64,000 nucleotides of DNA from contig NZ_JAHREN010000001.1 of NCBI RefSeq assembly GCF_019084075.1, forward strand, positions 434,001 to 498,000, in the 5' to 3' direction. Source of the stretch: Siccirubricoccus sp. G192 (GTDB taxonomy: Bacteria; Pseudomonadota; Alphaproteobacteria; Acetobacterales; Acetobacteraceae). The notes under the pieces are model-generated. The model was not told the origin of the DNA. It worked only from the letters and a program-made list of their open reading frames with translations, and did no database searches. Made by a program: the position numbers and the translations under genes. Numbering within the stretch: position 1 is the first letter of the stretch; each line of letters opens with the position of its first letter. Shown here in pieces: positions 29,486 to 42,860 of this stretch.

Positions 29486-30597
29486 GCCCGCCCGGCACCG
29501 AGGACTGGATGGACGCGCTGAAGCGCGTCGCCTTGCTGGATGCCAAGCGTGCCTGGCTGCGCGCCCATCTCGCGGCGCCGGGCTGCACCGCCACGGCCGA
29601 GGCGCTGGAGGCGGCGACCGGCGCGCCCATCGGCGACTACCGCGCGCTCGCCGCCGAACTGGCGGTGGCGCTGGACCGGGACCTGCCGGAGGAGCCACTG
29701 GCGCTGCTGGCGCTGCCGGCGGGCGAGGGCTGGACGCTCCGCCCCGAACTCGCCTTCGCCCTCGGCGCGCATCGGGTGCTGCCGGAAGCCTGGACCCGCG
29801 GCGGCAAGGAGGCGGCGCATCTGGAACCGGCGCCGGGGGAGAGCCCCATCGTCGTGCTGGTGCGGCCGCAACTCGCCGAGAATATCGGCACCACCGCCCG
29901 CGCCATGGCGAATGGCGGGCTGTTCCACCTGCGCCTGGTGGCGCCGCGCGATGGCTGGCCGCAGGACCGCGCCTGGCGCACTGCTTCCGGCGCCGACCGC
30001 ATCCTGGAGGCGGCGCAGGTCTTCCCGGATGTGCCGGCCGCCGTCGCCGATTGCCACCGCGTCCTCGCCACCTGCCCGCGGCCGCGGCACATCGTGAAGC
30101 CGCTCCGCACCGCCCGGGCCGCGGCCGAGGACCTTAGGGAGATCAACGGCCGGTCCCTGCGGACCGCCGTGCTCTTCGGGCCGGAGCGCGCCGGGCTCGA
30201 CAATGACGACATCGCCTGCGCCGACACGCTGGTGCGCTACCCGCTGAACCCCGCGCATATGTCGCTCAACCTGGCGCAGGCGGTGATGATCCTGGCCTAT
30301 GAGTGGTGGACCGCCGCCGAGCCCACGCCACCCCGCCAGTTGATGACGAACGAGACCGGCATCGCCAGCAAGGGCGCGCTGGAGGGCTTCCTCGACCGGT
30401 TGATGGCGGAACTCGATGCCAGCGGCTTCCTGGAGAACCAGCCGAAGCGCCCGAACATGGTCCGCAACCTCCGCCACTGGTTCCAGCGCGGCGAGGTGAC
30501 GGAGCAGGAGCTGCGCACCCTGCATGGGGTGGTGACGGAGCTCTCGCGCGGCCGGATGCGGCGCGGGCGGCCGGAGGCCGATGGCACCGCGGGATAG
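29482..30597 (+). CDS. SPOUT-family RNA methyltransferase (TrmJ-like) with an extra N-terminal domain
   Basis: The SPOUT domain (residues about 120-290) has the opening VVLVRPQLAENIGTTARAMANGGL and the SAM-binding LFGPERAGLDNDDI and YPLNPAHMSLNLAQAVMI of the TrmH/TrmJ group, which 2'-O-methylates tRNA. About 115 residues before it (DALKRVALLDAKRAWLRAHLAAPGC) form a helical region not seen in ordinary TrmJ. The C-terminal part (RPNMVRNLRHWFQRGEVTEQELRTLHGVV) is the usual TrmJ tail. ATGA overlap with cysS fixes the start. The exact tRNA target is inferred from the family. Confidence 0.87.
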   Translation: MSPPGTEDWMDALKRVALLDAKRAWLRAHLAAPGCTATAEALEAATGAPIGDYRALAAELAVALDRDLPEEPLALLALPAGEGWTLRPELAFALGAHRVLPEAWTRGGKEAAHLEPAPGESPIVVLVRPQLAENIGTTARAMANGGLFHLRLVAPRDGWPQDRAWRTASGADRILEAAQVFPDVPAAVADCHRVLATCPRPRHIVKPLRTARAAAEDLREINGRSLRTAVLFGPERAGLDNDDIACADTLVRYPLNPAHMSLNLAQAVMILAYEWWTAAEPTPPRQLMTNETGIASKGALEGFLDRLMAELDASGFLENQPKRPNMVRNLRHWFQRGEVTEQELRTLHGVVTELSRGRMRRGRPEADGTAG

Positions 30598-30604
30598 GCC
30601 CGCC

Positions 30605-30644
30605 CCAAAAAAACGGGCCGGCGGTCGTGAGACCGGCCGGCCCA
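30605..30644 (-). terminator. Rho-independent terminator for the FAD oxidoreductase
   Basis: On the minus strand, a GC-rich hairpin (arms around GGGCCGGC and GCCGGCCC with an inner GGTC/GACC and a GTGA-type loop) is followed by seven Ts (the A run at 30607-30613). It lies about 150 bases past the end of the minus-strand gene at 30793. The methyltransferase on the other strand stops just before it. Confidence 0.8.
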
Positions 30645-30792
30645 AGGTGCGAGCCCCGTGCCCATCCCCAGGATGCGGCAGGAGGTCGTCGGGAGGAGAC
30701 GTCCAAGGCATCGCCTGAACGCATACAATCTACCTCGATCACCTTCGCGTGACAATGGCGAAAACGTGAAGACACATCCATGCGAGGCGAAT

Positions 30793-32251
30793 TTATGCCG
30801 CCGCCTGTTCCGCCACCGCCTCGGTCAGATGTGCCCCCTGCCGCAGCAGGGCCCGCTGGATCTCCCGCACCGGCACCGCCCGCGGCTCCACTCCCCTGTC
30901 GGCGGCCAGTGCCGCGGCCACCCCGGCCGCCTGACCGGTCAGCCAGCATTGCGGAATCTCCCGCAGGAAGGAGTGGCTGCTCGGGTCGCAGGAGAGGTGC
31001 CGGCCGGGCGCCAGCAGCCCGTCCAGCCGCGCCGGCACCAGCGCCCCATAGCCGACCGAGACATTGGCGAAGCTCGGCGAGAGTGGGGGCGAGACGCCGA
31101 TCTCGTCCGGTTGCACCCGCCCGTCCCAGCTCTCGCGCGTCACCGCGCCCATCCCCACCAGCCGCCGCGCATGCCGGATGCCGAGCTGCGGCGCCGAGAG
31201 CATCAGCCAGGCGCCCTCGAAGCCCGGCGCATGGGCGCGGTAGAATTCCAGATGCTGCGCCATCAGCCGGCGGCTGCGGATTTCCACCTCGGTCAGGTCG
31301 TCCACCTCGACCGCCGAGAAGCCTGCCATGCGCGGGCCCATGAACAGCGCCACATCGTCCCGCCAGGAGACGAAGGCGCGGTCGAAGAGCCCGATCGCCG
31401 CCTTGCCGCGGCGCATGAATTCCGAGAATTCCGCCGGCTGCTCCACCCGCCAGTGCAGGAACGCCGGCATGTCCACGCCGCCGAAGAGCCAGGGCGTATT
31501 CATGCAGTGGTGGATGTCGCGGGTATCGATCTCGGTGGAGGAAGCGGCGCCGGCGCGGTGGAAGAGGTCGCCATCGCCCGTCGCATCCACCACCACCTTC
31601 GCCAGCACGGCACGGCGGCCCTGCTTGCTCTCGAAGACCGCGCCGCGCACGGCACCATCTTCCATGACGGGCATCGCCCCCCCAGGCATGGAACAGCGGC
31701 TCGGCGCCCGATTCCAGCAGCATCTCCTGCGCCGCCAGCTTCATCCATTCCGGGTCGCAGGTGGGGGCATGGGTGACGATGCCGTGGAAGGCCGAGGTCC
31801 TGAGCGCCCACCAGGCGGCGGTGGCGGCATCGCGGGAGCCCCAGGCTTCCGGCGGCGGCCCGGCCATGGCACCCTTCGGCAGGCGGTCGAGGAATTCCTC
31901 GGCGAAGCCGCGGATGACGCGCCTGCCCTCCCAATCCGTCATCCGGTCGATCCAGATGACCAGCCCGCCGGTGGAGAGCCCGCCCAGGTGGTTGTGCCGT
32001 TCCAGCAGCATGGTCCGGGCGCCGAGCCGGGCCGCGGCCACCGCGGCGGCGGTGCCGGCAGGGCCGCCGCCCACCACCAGCACGTCGCATTCCGCATGCA
32101 CGGGAACCTCCCGTGCCGGTTCGGGGATGCTGGCGCGCTGCGCCATCCGGTTATGACGCTGGCGGCGGGCACCGAAGCTCTCCACCTCGAAGAGGTCCGT
32201 CTGAAAAAACAGGCGGCCGCCTTCGGGGGCCTGATCGCTACCCTGGGTCAT
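30793..32251 (-). pseudogene. FAD-dependent oxidoreductase, broken by a +1 C in a C7 run
   Basis: The N-terminal part has a Rossmann FAD site (CDVLVVGGGPAGTAAAVAAARLG) and a HNHLGGLSTGG motif of the FAD_oxidored family. The frame breaks after EPLFHAWG at about 31683. The continuation (VMEDGAVRGAVFESKQGRR, then VVVDATGDGDLFHRAGA) is in another frame. Removing one C from the C7 run at 31677-31683 restores 485 residues. ATG 32251 is a weakly supported start; 32146 is an alternative. The substrate is unknown. A terminator follows on the same strand. Confidence 0.85.
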
Positions 32252-32284
32252 GAAATCCAGATAACACATCATTCTGTGGAATGG

Positions 32285-33147
32285 ATGAACAATATAGCGC
32301 ACCATGCCAGGGGCCCCGCCCGGCGCCGCCCCGGCCTTCGCCGCGGCCTGGTCCTGCCGCTGCTCGCCCTGCTCGCCGCCTGCGCCGCGCCGGTGCCGCC
32401 GCCGGAGCCGCCCCTTTCCTATCCGCCCTCGGCGCGGGACAGGATGCTGCGGATCGTGCTGGCGGAATGGGAGGACTGGGGCAGGGTGGAGCTCGATCCC
32501 GGCCGCCGCCCGCCCTCCACCGGCGCCGAATCCGACCCCGCCAATTTCCCCCGGATTCTCGCCTATTGGCGCGCCCTGCCGGATGACGAGGGGGCGGTGG
32601 CGCGCAACCGGCCGCTCTATGCCGCCGCCCTGGCCCAGGCGCCCGGGGGCGGCGCGCTCTGGCAGGAGCCCTACTGGTCCGCCGCCTTCATCAGCTACGT
32701 CATGCGCTCGGCCGGGGTCGATAGCCGGGAATTTCCCCCCGCCGCCTCGCATGCCACCTATGTGGATGCGCTGATCGCCGATGCGGCGCGCTTTCCCGCC
32801 ACCGCGCCCTTCCTGCCGCATGCGCCGCATGCCTATGCGCCGCAGCCCGGCGACCTGCTCTGCGCCGACCGCAGCCGCGCGCCGATCACCGACTGGCGGC
32901 AGCGCCTGGCCGAGACGGGGCGGTTCCGGCCCATGCATTGCGACATCGTGGTGGCCGCCGACCCCGGCGCCGTGGAGGCGATCGGCGGCAATGTGCTGGA
33001 CACCGTGACACGCACCCGTTTTCCGGCCGATGCTGCGGGCCATCTATTGCCCTCGCCCCCTGGCGCCCCCCCGCTGGTTCGGGATCTTCGAGAACCGGCT
33101 GGGCCGCCTGCCCCCCCTGGAACAGAGCCTGGAGCCCGATTTCGTGA
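32285..33147 (+). pseudogene. DUF2272 lipoprotein with a frame break near its 3' end
   Basis: The protein starts with a basic stretch and a lipobox (LLALLAAC), then a DUF2272 domain: SARDRMLRIVLAEWEDWG, WQEPYWSAAFISYVMRSAG and ASHATYVDALI are typical. As given, the frame runs to 33238, deep into the next gene. The expected domain ending (RWFGIFENRL) is in another frame after the C7 run at 33066-33072. A second C7 run at 33111-33117 then decides the stop. Dropping one C from each gives 286 residues ending at the TGA of 33145-33147, overlapping the next start as GTGA. It is divergent from the FAD oxidoreductase. Confidence 0.78.
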
Positions 33148-34259
33148 CCGATCTCTTCTCGCCCCTCACGCTGCGTGGCGTCACCCTGCCGAACCGCATC
33201 GGCGTCTCGCCCATGTGCATGTATTCCTGCACCGATGACGGCAAGCCGACCGAGTGGCACTATGCCCACCTGGTCTCCCGCGCCGCCGGCGGCGCCGGGC
33301 TGGTGATCGCGGAAGCGAGCGCGGTGGTGCCGGAAGGTCGCATCACCCCGGCCGATCTCGGCATCTGGGAGGATGCGCAGCTCCCCGGCCATGCCAGGCT
33401 GGCCGCCGGCATCGCCGCCATGGGCGCGGTGCCCGGCATCCAGATCGCTCATGCCGGCCGCAAGGCCAGCCGCCGCACGCCCTGGCAGGAGGCCGGCCCC
33501 GCCACGCCGGGCTGGACCGTGGTCGGCCCCAGCGCCGCCGCCTTCGACAACTTCGCCACCCCGCAGGCGATGGGCGAGGCGGAGATCGCCGCCGCCATCG
33601 CCGCCTTCGCCGCCGCCGCGCGGCGCTCCATCCAGGCCGGCTACCGCTTCGTGGAGCTGCACGCGGCGCATGGCTACCTGCTGCACGAATTCTACTCGCC
33701 GCTCTCGAACCACCGCAACGATGCCTGGGGCGGCGATTTCGACGGCCGCACCCGCCTGGTGCTGGAAGCCGCCCGCGCCGTCCGCGCCGCGCTGCCGGAC
33801 CAGGTGCCGCTCGCGGTGCGTCTCTCCCATACCGATTGGGTGGAGGGTGGCTGGGACACGCCGGAGACGGTGGAACTCTCCCGCCGCCTCAAGGCGCTCG
33901 GCGCCGACATCATCGATGTCTCCTCCGGCGGCAACGACCCCCGGCAGAAGATCCCGATGGGACCGAGCTACCAGGTGCCGGGGGCGGAGGCGGTGCGGCG
34001 CGGCGCCAAGGTGCCGGTGGCCGCGGTCGGCCTCATCACCGAGCCGGACCAGGCGCAGGCGATCCTCAATGAAGGCCAGGCCGACCTGATCCTGCTGGCC
34101 CGCGCCCTGCTGCGCGACCCCTATTGGCCGCTGCACGCCGCCGCGGCCCTCGGCCGGACCGAGGCGCTGCGGGTGCCGCCGCAATACGAGCGCGGCTGGA
34201 ACACGCTCGGGAAGATGACGCGGGACGAGGCGATCGCGCGGCCGATGCGGGCGCTGTAG
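33144..34259 (+). CDS. NADH:flavin oxidoreductase, Old Yellow Enzyme family (YqjM-like)
   Basis: This FMN enzyme reduces activated C=C bonds with NAD(P)H. From GTG 33144 the product has 371 residues and opens MTDLFSPLTLRGVTLPNRIGVSP. It has the YqjM-type redox-tuning Cys and Tyr in SPMCMYS, the paired substrate-binding His in ELHAAHGYLLHEFYSPLSN, and DVSSGG and FMN phosphate-binding segments toward the end. The start overlaps the likely stop of the DUF2272 gene. The 593 bp after it hold no gene. Confidence 0.92.
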   Translation: MTDLFSPLTLRGVTLPNRIGVSPMCMYSCTDDGKPTEWHYAHLVSRAAGGAGLVIAEASAVVPEGRITPADLGIWEDAQLPGHARLAAGIAAMGAVPGIQIAHAGRKASRRTPWQEAGPATPGWTVVGPSAAAFDNFATPQAMGEAEIAAAIAAFAAAARRSIQAGYRFVELHAAHGYLLHEFYSPLSNHRNDAWGGDFDGRTRLVLEAARAVRAALPDQVPLAVRLSHTDWVEGGWDTPETVELSRRLKALGADIIDVSSGGNDPRQKIPMGPSYQVPGAEAVRRGAKVPVAAVGLITEPDQAQAILNEGQADLILLARALLRDPYWPLHAAAALGRTEALRVPPQYERGWNTLGKMTRDEAIARPMRAL

Positions 34260-34852
34260 CGCCCCGGCCCGCCAGGGGAGGGCAGGCCAAGCCAAGCTAC
34301 CTGCCTGGAGGGGCAGGTGAAGGCGGGTCTTCGCTGCCGCGGTGCGGCGGCCAGGCTGCGGTGGAGTGTTCTGGGCCAGAGCACCCGGCGCCGCCGGCAG
34401 CCGGGCCGGGAGATCGGCGAACCGGCTCTGCGATCGCGGCGCCGGTCTCCGCGACCGGGCCGGAGACATGTTCCGGAACCAGCTTGGCATGGGCTGTCCC
34501 CTTTGCCGAAATGATCCATGCCTTCCAACTCCCGCCGGTCCAGGGGGGCGCCCGCTCCCTGGTGGGGCAGTTCGAGGGATCCCTCCCGGACCCTCCCAGC
34601 AGGCTGGAAGCCGGCCTGCACCGGTTTTTGTGCAGTCGGACACTTCCAGGAACCCTTTGCTGTTTGCCGTGGCGCCTGACGGGGCAATGGCCGCCGGCAT
34701 AGCCAGCCGAACCTGTCGCAACCCAGCTCGCTCCGCTTCGCCTGACCCGGCCCAGGCCGGGCGCAGTCCGTCGCGAAATCGTGCGGCTGGGCGCGGAGCA
34801 ATGTTCCGCCCGCGGCCTTCCCTTTGCAGGGCAACATGGAGAGGGACTCGCC
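34260..34852. other. 593-bp non-coding region
   Basis: No convincing gene on either strand; the open frames here are low-complexity shadows. It holds a copy of the GGTCCAGGGGGG hairpin repeat (34531-34567) and a small stem around TGCAC/GTGCA near 34619. The last 20 bases carry the GGAGAGG ribosome site of the next gene. The promoter of that gene is probably here but is not clear. Confidence 0.6.
34531..34567 (+). repeat. GGTCCAGG hairpin repeat, copy A
   Basis: The core CCGGTCCAGGGGGG, GCGCCCG and CCCTGGTGGGG is shared with 36513-36550 and, on the minus strand, with 50878-50914. It forms a hairpin between CCAGGG and CCCTGG. Confidence 0.65.
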
Positions 34853-36265
34853 ATGGCACGCTTTGGGCGGCTGCCGTATGCCAGTCATGGCCATGGGACG
34901 GCAGGGTCGGACGCCATCCTCGCCGGGCCGGGGGACGACACCACCGCCGGCGACAACGCGCCCCCGCACGGCGGTCCCCTTGCGCCTGGGACCGCATTCC
35001 TCCACAGCGCGCCCCGCGACGCCGACTGGGACGCCCTGGCCGCGAAGGTCACCGCATACCACGACCAGACCGGCGACTGGGGCCTCCTCGATAAGTGGCT
35101 GAGGCACGGGAGGCCGTATCACCCCGGCGACGGTGACCATCACGGCCGGGCCGATTTCGCCTACGAGACCGTCACCGTCCCGGGGATCGTCGTGACCGGA
35201 GTGCGGTCCGACAGCGCCACGACGGATGCTGTTGTCGTCACCGCCAGCGACGTGACCGGCAGCATCACCAGCGCCGCCCTGTACCAGGGCTCGCTGCAGG
35301 ACCTCGCGTCGGCGCCCGCGAGCCAGTGGAACGTGCTCACGCCGGTCTTTCCGGGCCAGACGGTGACCAGTTCCACCTTCTACGGCCCGAACACCCCCAG
35401 CTTCGACCCCAGCCTCGGCGCCGGGGAGGTCCGCGCCGTCGGCAGCTACAAGTATGCCGAGGGTCCGTCGGGGCCGAACGACGACCACGGCATGATCTAC
35501 CAGGGGCCGGTCAACGGCGTGGGCGGGAGCTGGACCCAGATCGACGCCACCAGCCTGATAGGCAAGGGCGATACTCTGCTGAACACGATCGCGCACAGCA
35601 CCATGGGCGACCTGGTGGTGGGCAACTACGACACCAGCCTCAGCACCGGCCACGCCTTCATCTTCGACATGACCACCGGCCAGTGGACCGACCTGAACCC
35701 CGCGGGCTCGCTGAGCGTCACCGCCTACGGCATCTGGCAGAACGACGGCAGCACCAGCACTTCCTATACGATCGCCGGGGGATACAGCGACCTCAACCGC
35801 CTCGGCCTGGATGCGGGGTATCTGGTCGACTACGACTCCGGCACGCATGCGTTCAGCCACTTCACGACCTTCCAGTTCGACAATCGGCCGCTCGCCGCGC
35901 TCATCTCCCATTTCGACGGGATCACCGGCACCGCGGACGGGTACAATCTCACGGGCGACTTCGTCCGCGGCGCGACCGCCGGTGCGTTCTTCGCCCAGGT
36001 CGAGCGGCGGGCGGACGACAGCTTCGCCGGGGCGCACTGGACCGAGGTCGCCTATCCAGGGGCGGCGGTGACCTTCACCAGCGGGAACACCGTCATCGAC
36101 GACACGGTGCTCGGCATCTATGTCGCCGACGGAGCGACGCACAGCTTCGTCGCCAGCGCCACGAGCTCTCCGCCACCTTCCCACGACAGCGCGGCCACGG
36201 ACTGGGACGCCCTGGCGGCGCAGGTGCTGGCGAACCTTTCCGTCACCGGGCAGTGGTTCGCCTGA
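34853..36265 (+). CDS. Uncharacterised protein with RTX-like start and matching end motifs
   Basis: I do not recognise a family for this 470-residue protein. ATG 34853 follows GGAGAGG. There is no Sec signal. Near the start, GSDAILAGPGDDTTAGDN resembles a degenerate RTX calcium-binding repeat, as in type I secreted proteins. The middle (about 100-440) is beta-rich, with Gly/Asn/Ser and aromatic residues at intervals (YGIWQNDGS, GYLVDYDSG, GYNLTGDFVRGAT), like secreted adhesin or autotransporter-type folds. A motif DWDALAAKVTAYHDQTGDW near residue 60 returns at the C-terminus as DWDALAAQVLANLSVTGQW. A pair of hairpin repeats follows directly after its stop. Confidence 0.7.
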   Translation: MARFGRLPYASHGHGTAGSDAILAGPGDDTTAGDNAPPHGGPLAPGTAFLHSAPRDADWDALAAKVTAYHDQTGDWGLLDKWLRHGRPYHPGDGDHHGRADFAYETVTVPGIVVTGVRSDSATTDAVVVTASDVTGSITSAALYQGSLQDLASAPASQWNVLTPVFPGQTVTSSTFYGPNTPSFDPSLGAGEVRAVGSYKYAEGPSGPNDDHGMIYQGPVNGVGGSWTQIDATSLIGKGDTLLNTIAHSTMGDLVVGNYDTSLSTGHAFIFDMTTGQWTDLNPAGSLSVTAYGIWQNDGSTSTSYTIAGGYSDLNRLGLDAGYLVDYDSGTHAFSHFTTFQFDNRPLAALISHFDGITGTADGYNLTGDFVRGATAGAFFAQVERRADDSFAGAHWTEVAYPGAAVTFTSGNTVIDDTVLGIYVADGATHSFVASATSSPPPSHDSAATDWDALAAQVLANLSVTGQWFA

Positions 36266-36381
36266 GCGGTCCGGTCGTCCGCAGGCGAAGCCGGAGGACG
36301 TGAACCGGCCGGCAGGATACAAGCCGTCCGGTCGTCCGGAGGCGAAGCCGGAGGGCGTGAACCGGCCGGCAGGATACAAGC
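36266..36381 (+). repeat. Two stop-adjacent hairpin repeats after the 34853 gene
   Basis: Two tandem units, period 57, start at the first base after the TGA. Copy 1 has arms GTCC/GGAC and GGC/GCC around a GAA loop; copy 2 differs at two stem-flanking bases. Each is followed by GTGAACCGGCCGGCAGGATACAAG-like sequence. Same family as 13989, 55797 and 62276. Confidence 0.85.
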
Positions 36382-36512
36382 CTGCGACCGCACCGGCCGC
36401 GGCTGGAGCGAGAGCGGTCCGGGTGTCCCGGCCACCACGGTCGGGACAGAGGCGATCCGGCGCCGCGGCAAAGCAACGGCGCAACACCCCCCGGCACCGG
36501 CCCCAACCAAAC

Positions 36513-36550
36513 TCCTGCCGGTCCAGGAGTCGCCCGACCCCTGGTGGGGG
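36513..36550 (+). repeat. GGTCCAGG hairpin repeat, copy B
   Basis: TGCCGGTCCAGG, then GTCGCCCGAC, then CCCTGGTGGGGG matches copy A (34531) in order and spacing. It lies upstream of the rimP promoter. Confidence 0.6.
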
Positions 36551-36591
36551 TGCCTCCTCGATTTCGCCCGCCCGCCGGCGCCGGTTCCTGC

Positions 36592-36620
36592 TTGCGGCAG
36601 CGCCGGCCACGGCCTATATC
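36592..36620 (+). promoter_or_regulatory. Promoter of the rimP-nusA-infB operon
   Basis: TTGCGG at 36592-36597 and TATATC at 36615-36620 are 17 bases apart, the ideal spacing for a sigma-70-type promoter. Transcription should start near 36627. It is the best promoter match in the window and sits in front of the essential transcription/translation cluster. Confidence 0.65.
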
Positions 36621-36653
36621 TGTCCCGAGTTTCACCATCCAGGCAGTCCGGGG

Positions 36654-36686
36654 GGTGGCCTTAACGGGCCGCCTTTTTTGTTTTTT
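36654..36686 (+). terminator. Terminator/attenuator in the rimP leader
   Basis: A 7-base stem GGTGGCC/GGCCGCC with a 6-base loop is followed by TTTTTTGTTTTTT, a textbook intrinsic terminator. It lies about 30 bases after the predicted start of transcription and runs into the TTG start codon of rimP, so transcripts of the operon have to pass it. It could also end transcripts from upstream. Confidence 0.75.
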
Positions 36687-37206
36687 GGCCATAGAACGTC
36701 CACATCACGAGGGGCTTGAAGCCCGCATCGCCGAGGCCATCGCCCCCGCCATCGAGCACATGGGCTATGAACTCGTGCGCGTGCAGGTCAGCGGCAAGGA
36801 ACGGCCGGTGGTGCAGATCATGGCCGACCGCGCCGATGACGCCCCCTTCACGGTCGAGGATTGCGAGGCGATCAGCCATGCCGCCGGCGCCGTGCTGGAC
36901 GTGGCGGACCCGATCCGCGGCGAATGGACCCTGGAAGTCTCCTCCGCCGGGATCGACCGGCCGCTGACCCGGACCAAGGACTGGGAGCGCTATGCCGGCC
37001 ACCTGGCCAGCCTGGAACTGGCCATCCCGCAGGAGGGGCGGAAGCGCTTCCGCGGCATCGCGCTCGGCGCCGATGCCGAGGTGGCGCGGCTCCGGCTGGA
37101 GGACGGGACCGAGATGGCCTTCCCGCGGAGCAATATCCGCAAGGCCAAGCTCGTGCTGACCGATGACCTGATCGCGGCCACCGCCGCGCCTGCCAAAAGG
37201 AACTGA
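36685..37206 (+). CDS. rimP: Ribosome maturation factor RimP
   Basis: RimP helps assemble the 30S ribosomal subunit. No ATG fits the family start; TTG 36685 gives [34 protein letters not shown], which matches well (173 residues). The frame is open from 36544, but the segment before is not RimP-like. Both domains are seen: the N-terminal alpha/beta part up to [10 protein letters not shown] and the C-terminal SH3-like part. The start codon lies at the end of a terminator T tract, with no clear ribosome site. nusA follows after 4 bases, the usual rimP-nusA pair. Confidence 0.9.
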   Translation: MAIERPHHEGLEARIAEAIAPAIEHMGYELVRVQVSGKERPVVQIMADRADDAPFTVEDCEAISHAAGAVLDVADPIRGEWTLEVSSAGIDRPLTRTKDWERYAGHLASLELAIPQEGRKRFRGIALGADAEVARLRLEDGTEMAFPRSNIRKAKLVLTDDLIAATAAPAKRN

Positions 37207-37210
37207 CACC

Positions 37211-38776
<1,566 letters not shown>

Positions 38777-38816
38777 CCCCATCGGGCCAGAGCCCGCCAC
38801 TGCGGCCAGGTCCGCG

Positions 38817-39406
38817 GTGGAACTGCCGGAGGATGCCGAGCGGGGACCGCTGCGCCGCTGCGTGGTGACGCGGGAGTCCCTGCCCAAGGAATCCATGGTC
38901 CGCTTCGTGCTGGGCCCGGACCGGACCCTCGTTCCGGACCTCGAAGGCCGGCTGCCCGGGCGGGGAATGTGGTTGAGCGCCAGGGCCGATGTGTTAGAAC
39001 GCGCCGTGAAGCGCGGTGCCTTCGCCAAGGCGGCCCGCGGAACCGTGCATCTGCCCCCCCCGACCTTCGCGCGCGGATCGAGGACGGACTGCGGCGCCGG
39101 TTGCGGGACCTCGTTGGTTTCGCCCGGCGCGGCGGCCAGGCGGTCTGCGGGCGGGAGGCGGTGCGCGAATGGCTGCAGGCCGGCAAGGCCGGCCTGCTGG
39201 TCGAGGCTTCGGACGGCAGCCCGGCGGAACGGGCGCGGTTGATCGGAAGGCGGGGGCTGCCTGTCGTGGCGCCGCTTCCGGCCGATACGCTCGGTTCCGT
39301 GTTCGGGCGCGATCATGCCGCGCATGTGGCGATCGCGCCGGGGCGTCTTGCGGAGGCCATCGCGACGGAAGCCGCACGCCTCGCCGGGATGGGCGGGGCG
39401 GCGTGA
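38817..39406 (+). pseudogene. ylxR: YlxR (DUF448)-L7Ae fusion RNA-binding protein, broken in a C8 run
   Basis: This protein sits in the nusA-infB operon of many bacteria. The N-terminal YlxR domain ([27 protein letters not shown] ... [22 protein letters not shown]) is in one frame, and the L7Ae-like domain ([25 protein letters not shown] ... [10 protein letters not shown]) is in another. The break is at the C8 run 39054-39061. Adding one C (nine in all, three Pro codons) joins them into 196 residues. Start is uncertain; GTG 38817 ([15 protein letters not shown]) is used. It lies between nusA and infB with no terminator. Confidence 0.85.
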
Positions 39407-39513
39407 GGTAAGAGATTGAGGTGGGGCGCGCCTTTCCGCGCCCGAAGACCAATCAGGACATGCCCCCGGGCATGACAGGCATGACGGACGACGGATCGGG
39501 TTCGGATCGGCGA

Positions 39514-42258
<2,745 letters not shown>

Positions 42259-42264
42259 CCGGCG

Positions 42265-42370
42265 CTAGAGCGTTTTCCGTTCGCATTGGCTCACGGAAAC
42301 CACTCTAGCTTTTTGTTTTCCTGAGCAAATTACTCCGCTCGGGTGTCCACCCGGACGGAGTTTGCTCTAG
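42265..42370 (+). repeat. Double-hairpin intergenic repeat, copy 2
   Basis: 106-bp copy of the element at 21858, in the same orientation and again between two plus-strand genes (infB and rbfA). The second hairpin is stronger here, with GAGCAAA pairing TTTGCTC. The two-base shorter loop and the changed stem bases keep pairing, as expected for a structure under selection. Confidence 0.88.
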
Positions 42371-42440
42371 CCTCCGGACCATTCCGGGGCGCGGTGCCGG
42401 GGAGGCGCCGCGCCCCTTTTCCTTCAAGGGTTCGAATCCC

Positions 42441-42860
42441 ATGACCAAGCGGCATGCCGGGCCGGCCGCCGGCCCATCCCAACGGCAATTGCGCGTGGCC
42501 GAGGAGGTGCGTCATGCCCTCGCGGCCGTGCTGGCGCGCGGCGAATTCCGCGACCCGGACCTCGCCACCGCCCGGATCACCGTGACCGAGGTGCGCGCCT
42601 CGCCCGACCTCAAGCACATGACCGCCTTCGTCAGCGGCCTCGGCCGCGACTTGCCGGAGGCGCAGTTGCGGGCGCTGAAGCGCGCCGCGCCCTGGCTGCG
42701 CACCCAGGTGGCGAAGGCGGTGCGGCTGCGCGCCGCGCCGGAGCTGCATTTCGAGCTCGACACCGCGCTCGACTACGCCATGCGGATCGACCGCGTGATG
42801 CGCCAGCCCGAGGTGGCGCGCGATCTGGTGCGCAAGGATGAGGAGGGAGAGGCGGAGTGA
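42441..42860 (+). CDS. rbfA: Ribosome-binding factor A
   Basis: RbfA is needed for late 30S maturation and 16S rRNA processing. The 139-residue protein has the KH-like fold: [19 protein letters not shown], then [18 protein letters not shown] and the closing [21 protein letters not shown]. The ATG lies 70 bases after the double-hairpin repeat. The stop overlaps the truB GTG. Confidence 0.94.
   Translation: MTKRHAGPAAGPSQRQLRVAEEVRHALAAVLARGEFRDPDLATARITVTEVRASPDLKHMTAFVSGLGRDLPEAQLRALKRAAPWLRTQVAKAVRLRAAPELHFELDTALDYAMRIDRVMRQPEVARDLVRKDEEGEAE

Noticed and set aside
33066..33117. A natural fusion of DUF2272 lipoprotein and flavin oxidoreductase
   Set aside because: A lipid-anchored protein fused to a cytoplasmic FMN enzyme is implausible, and a GTGA stop-start overlap appears when both C7 runs are corrected.
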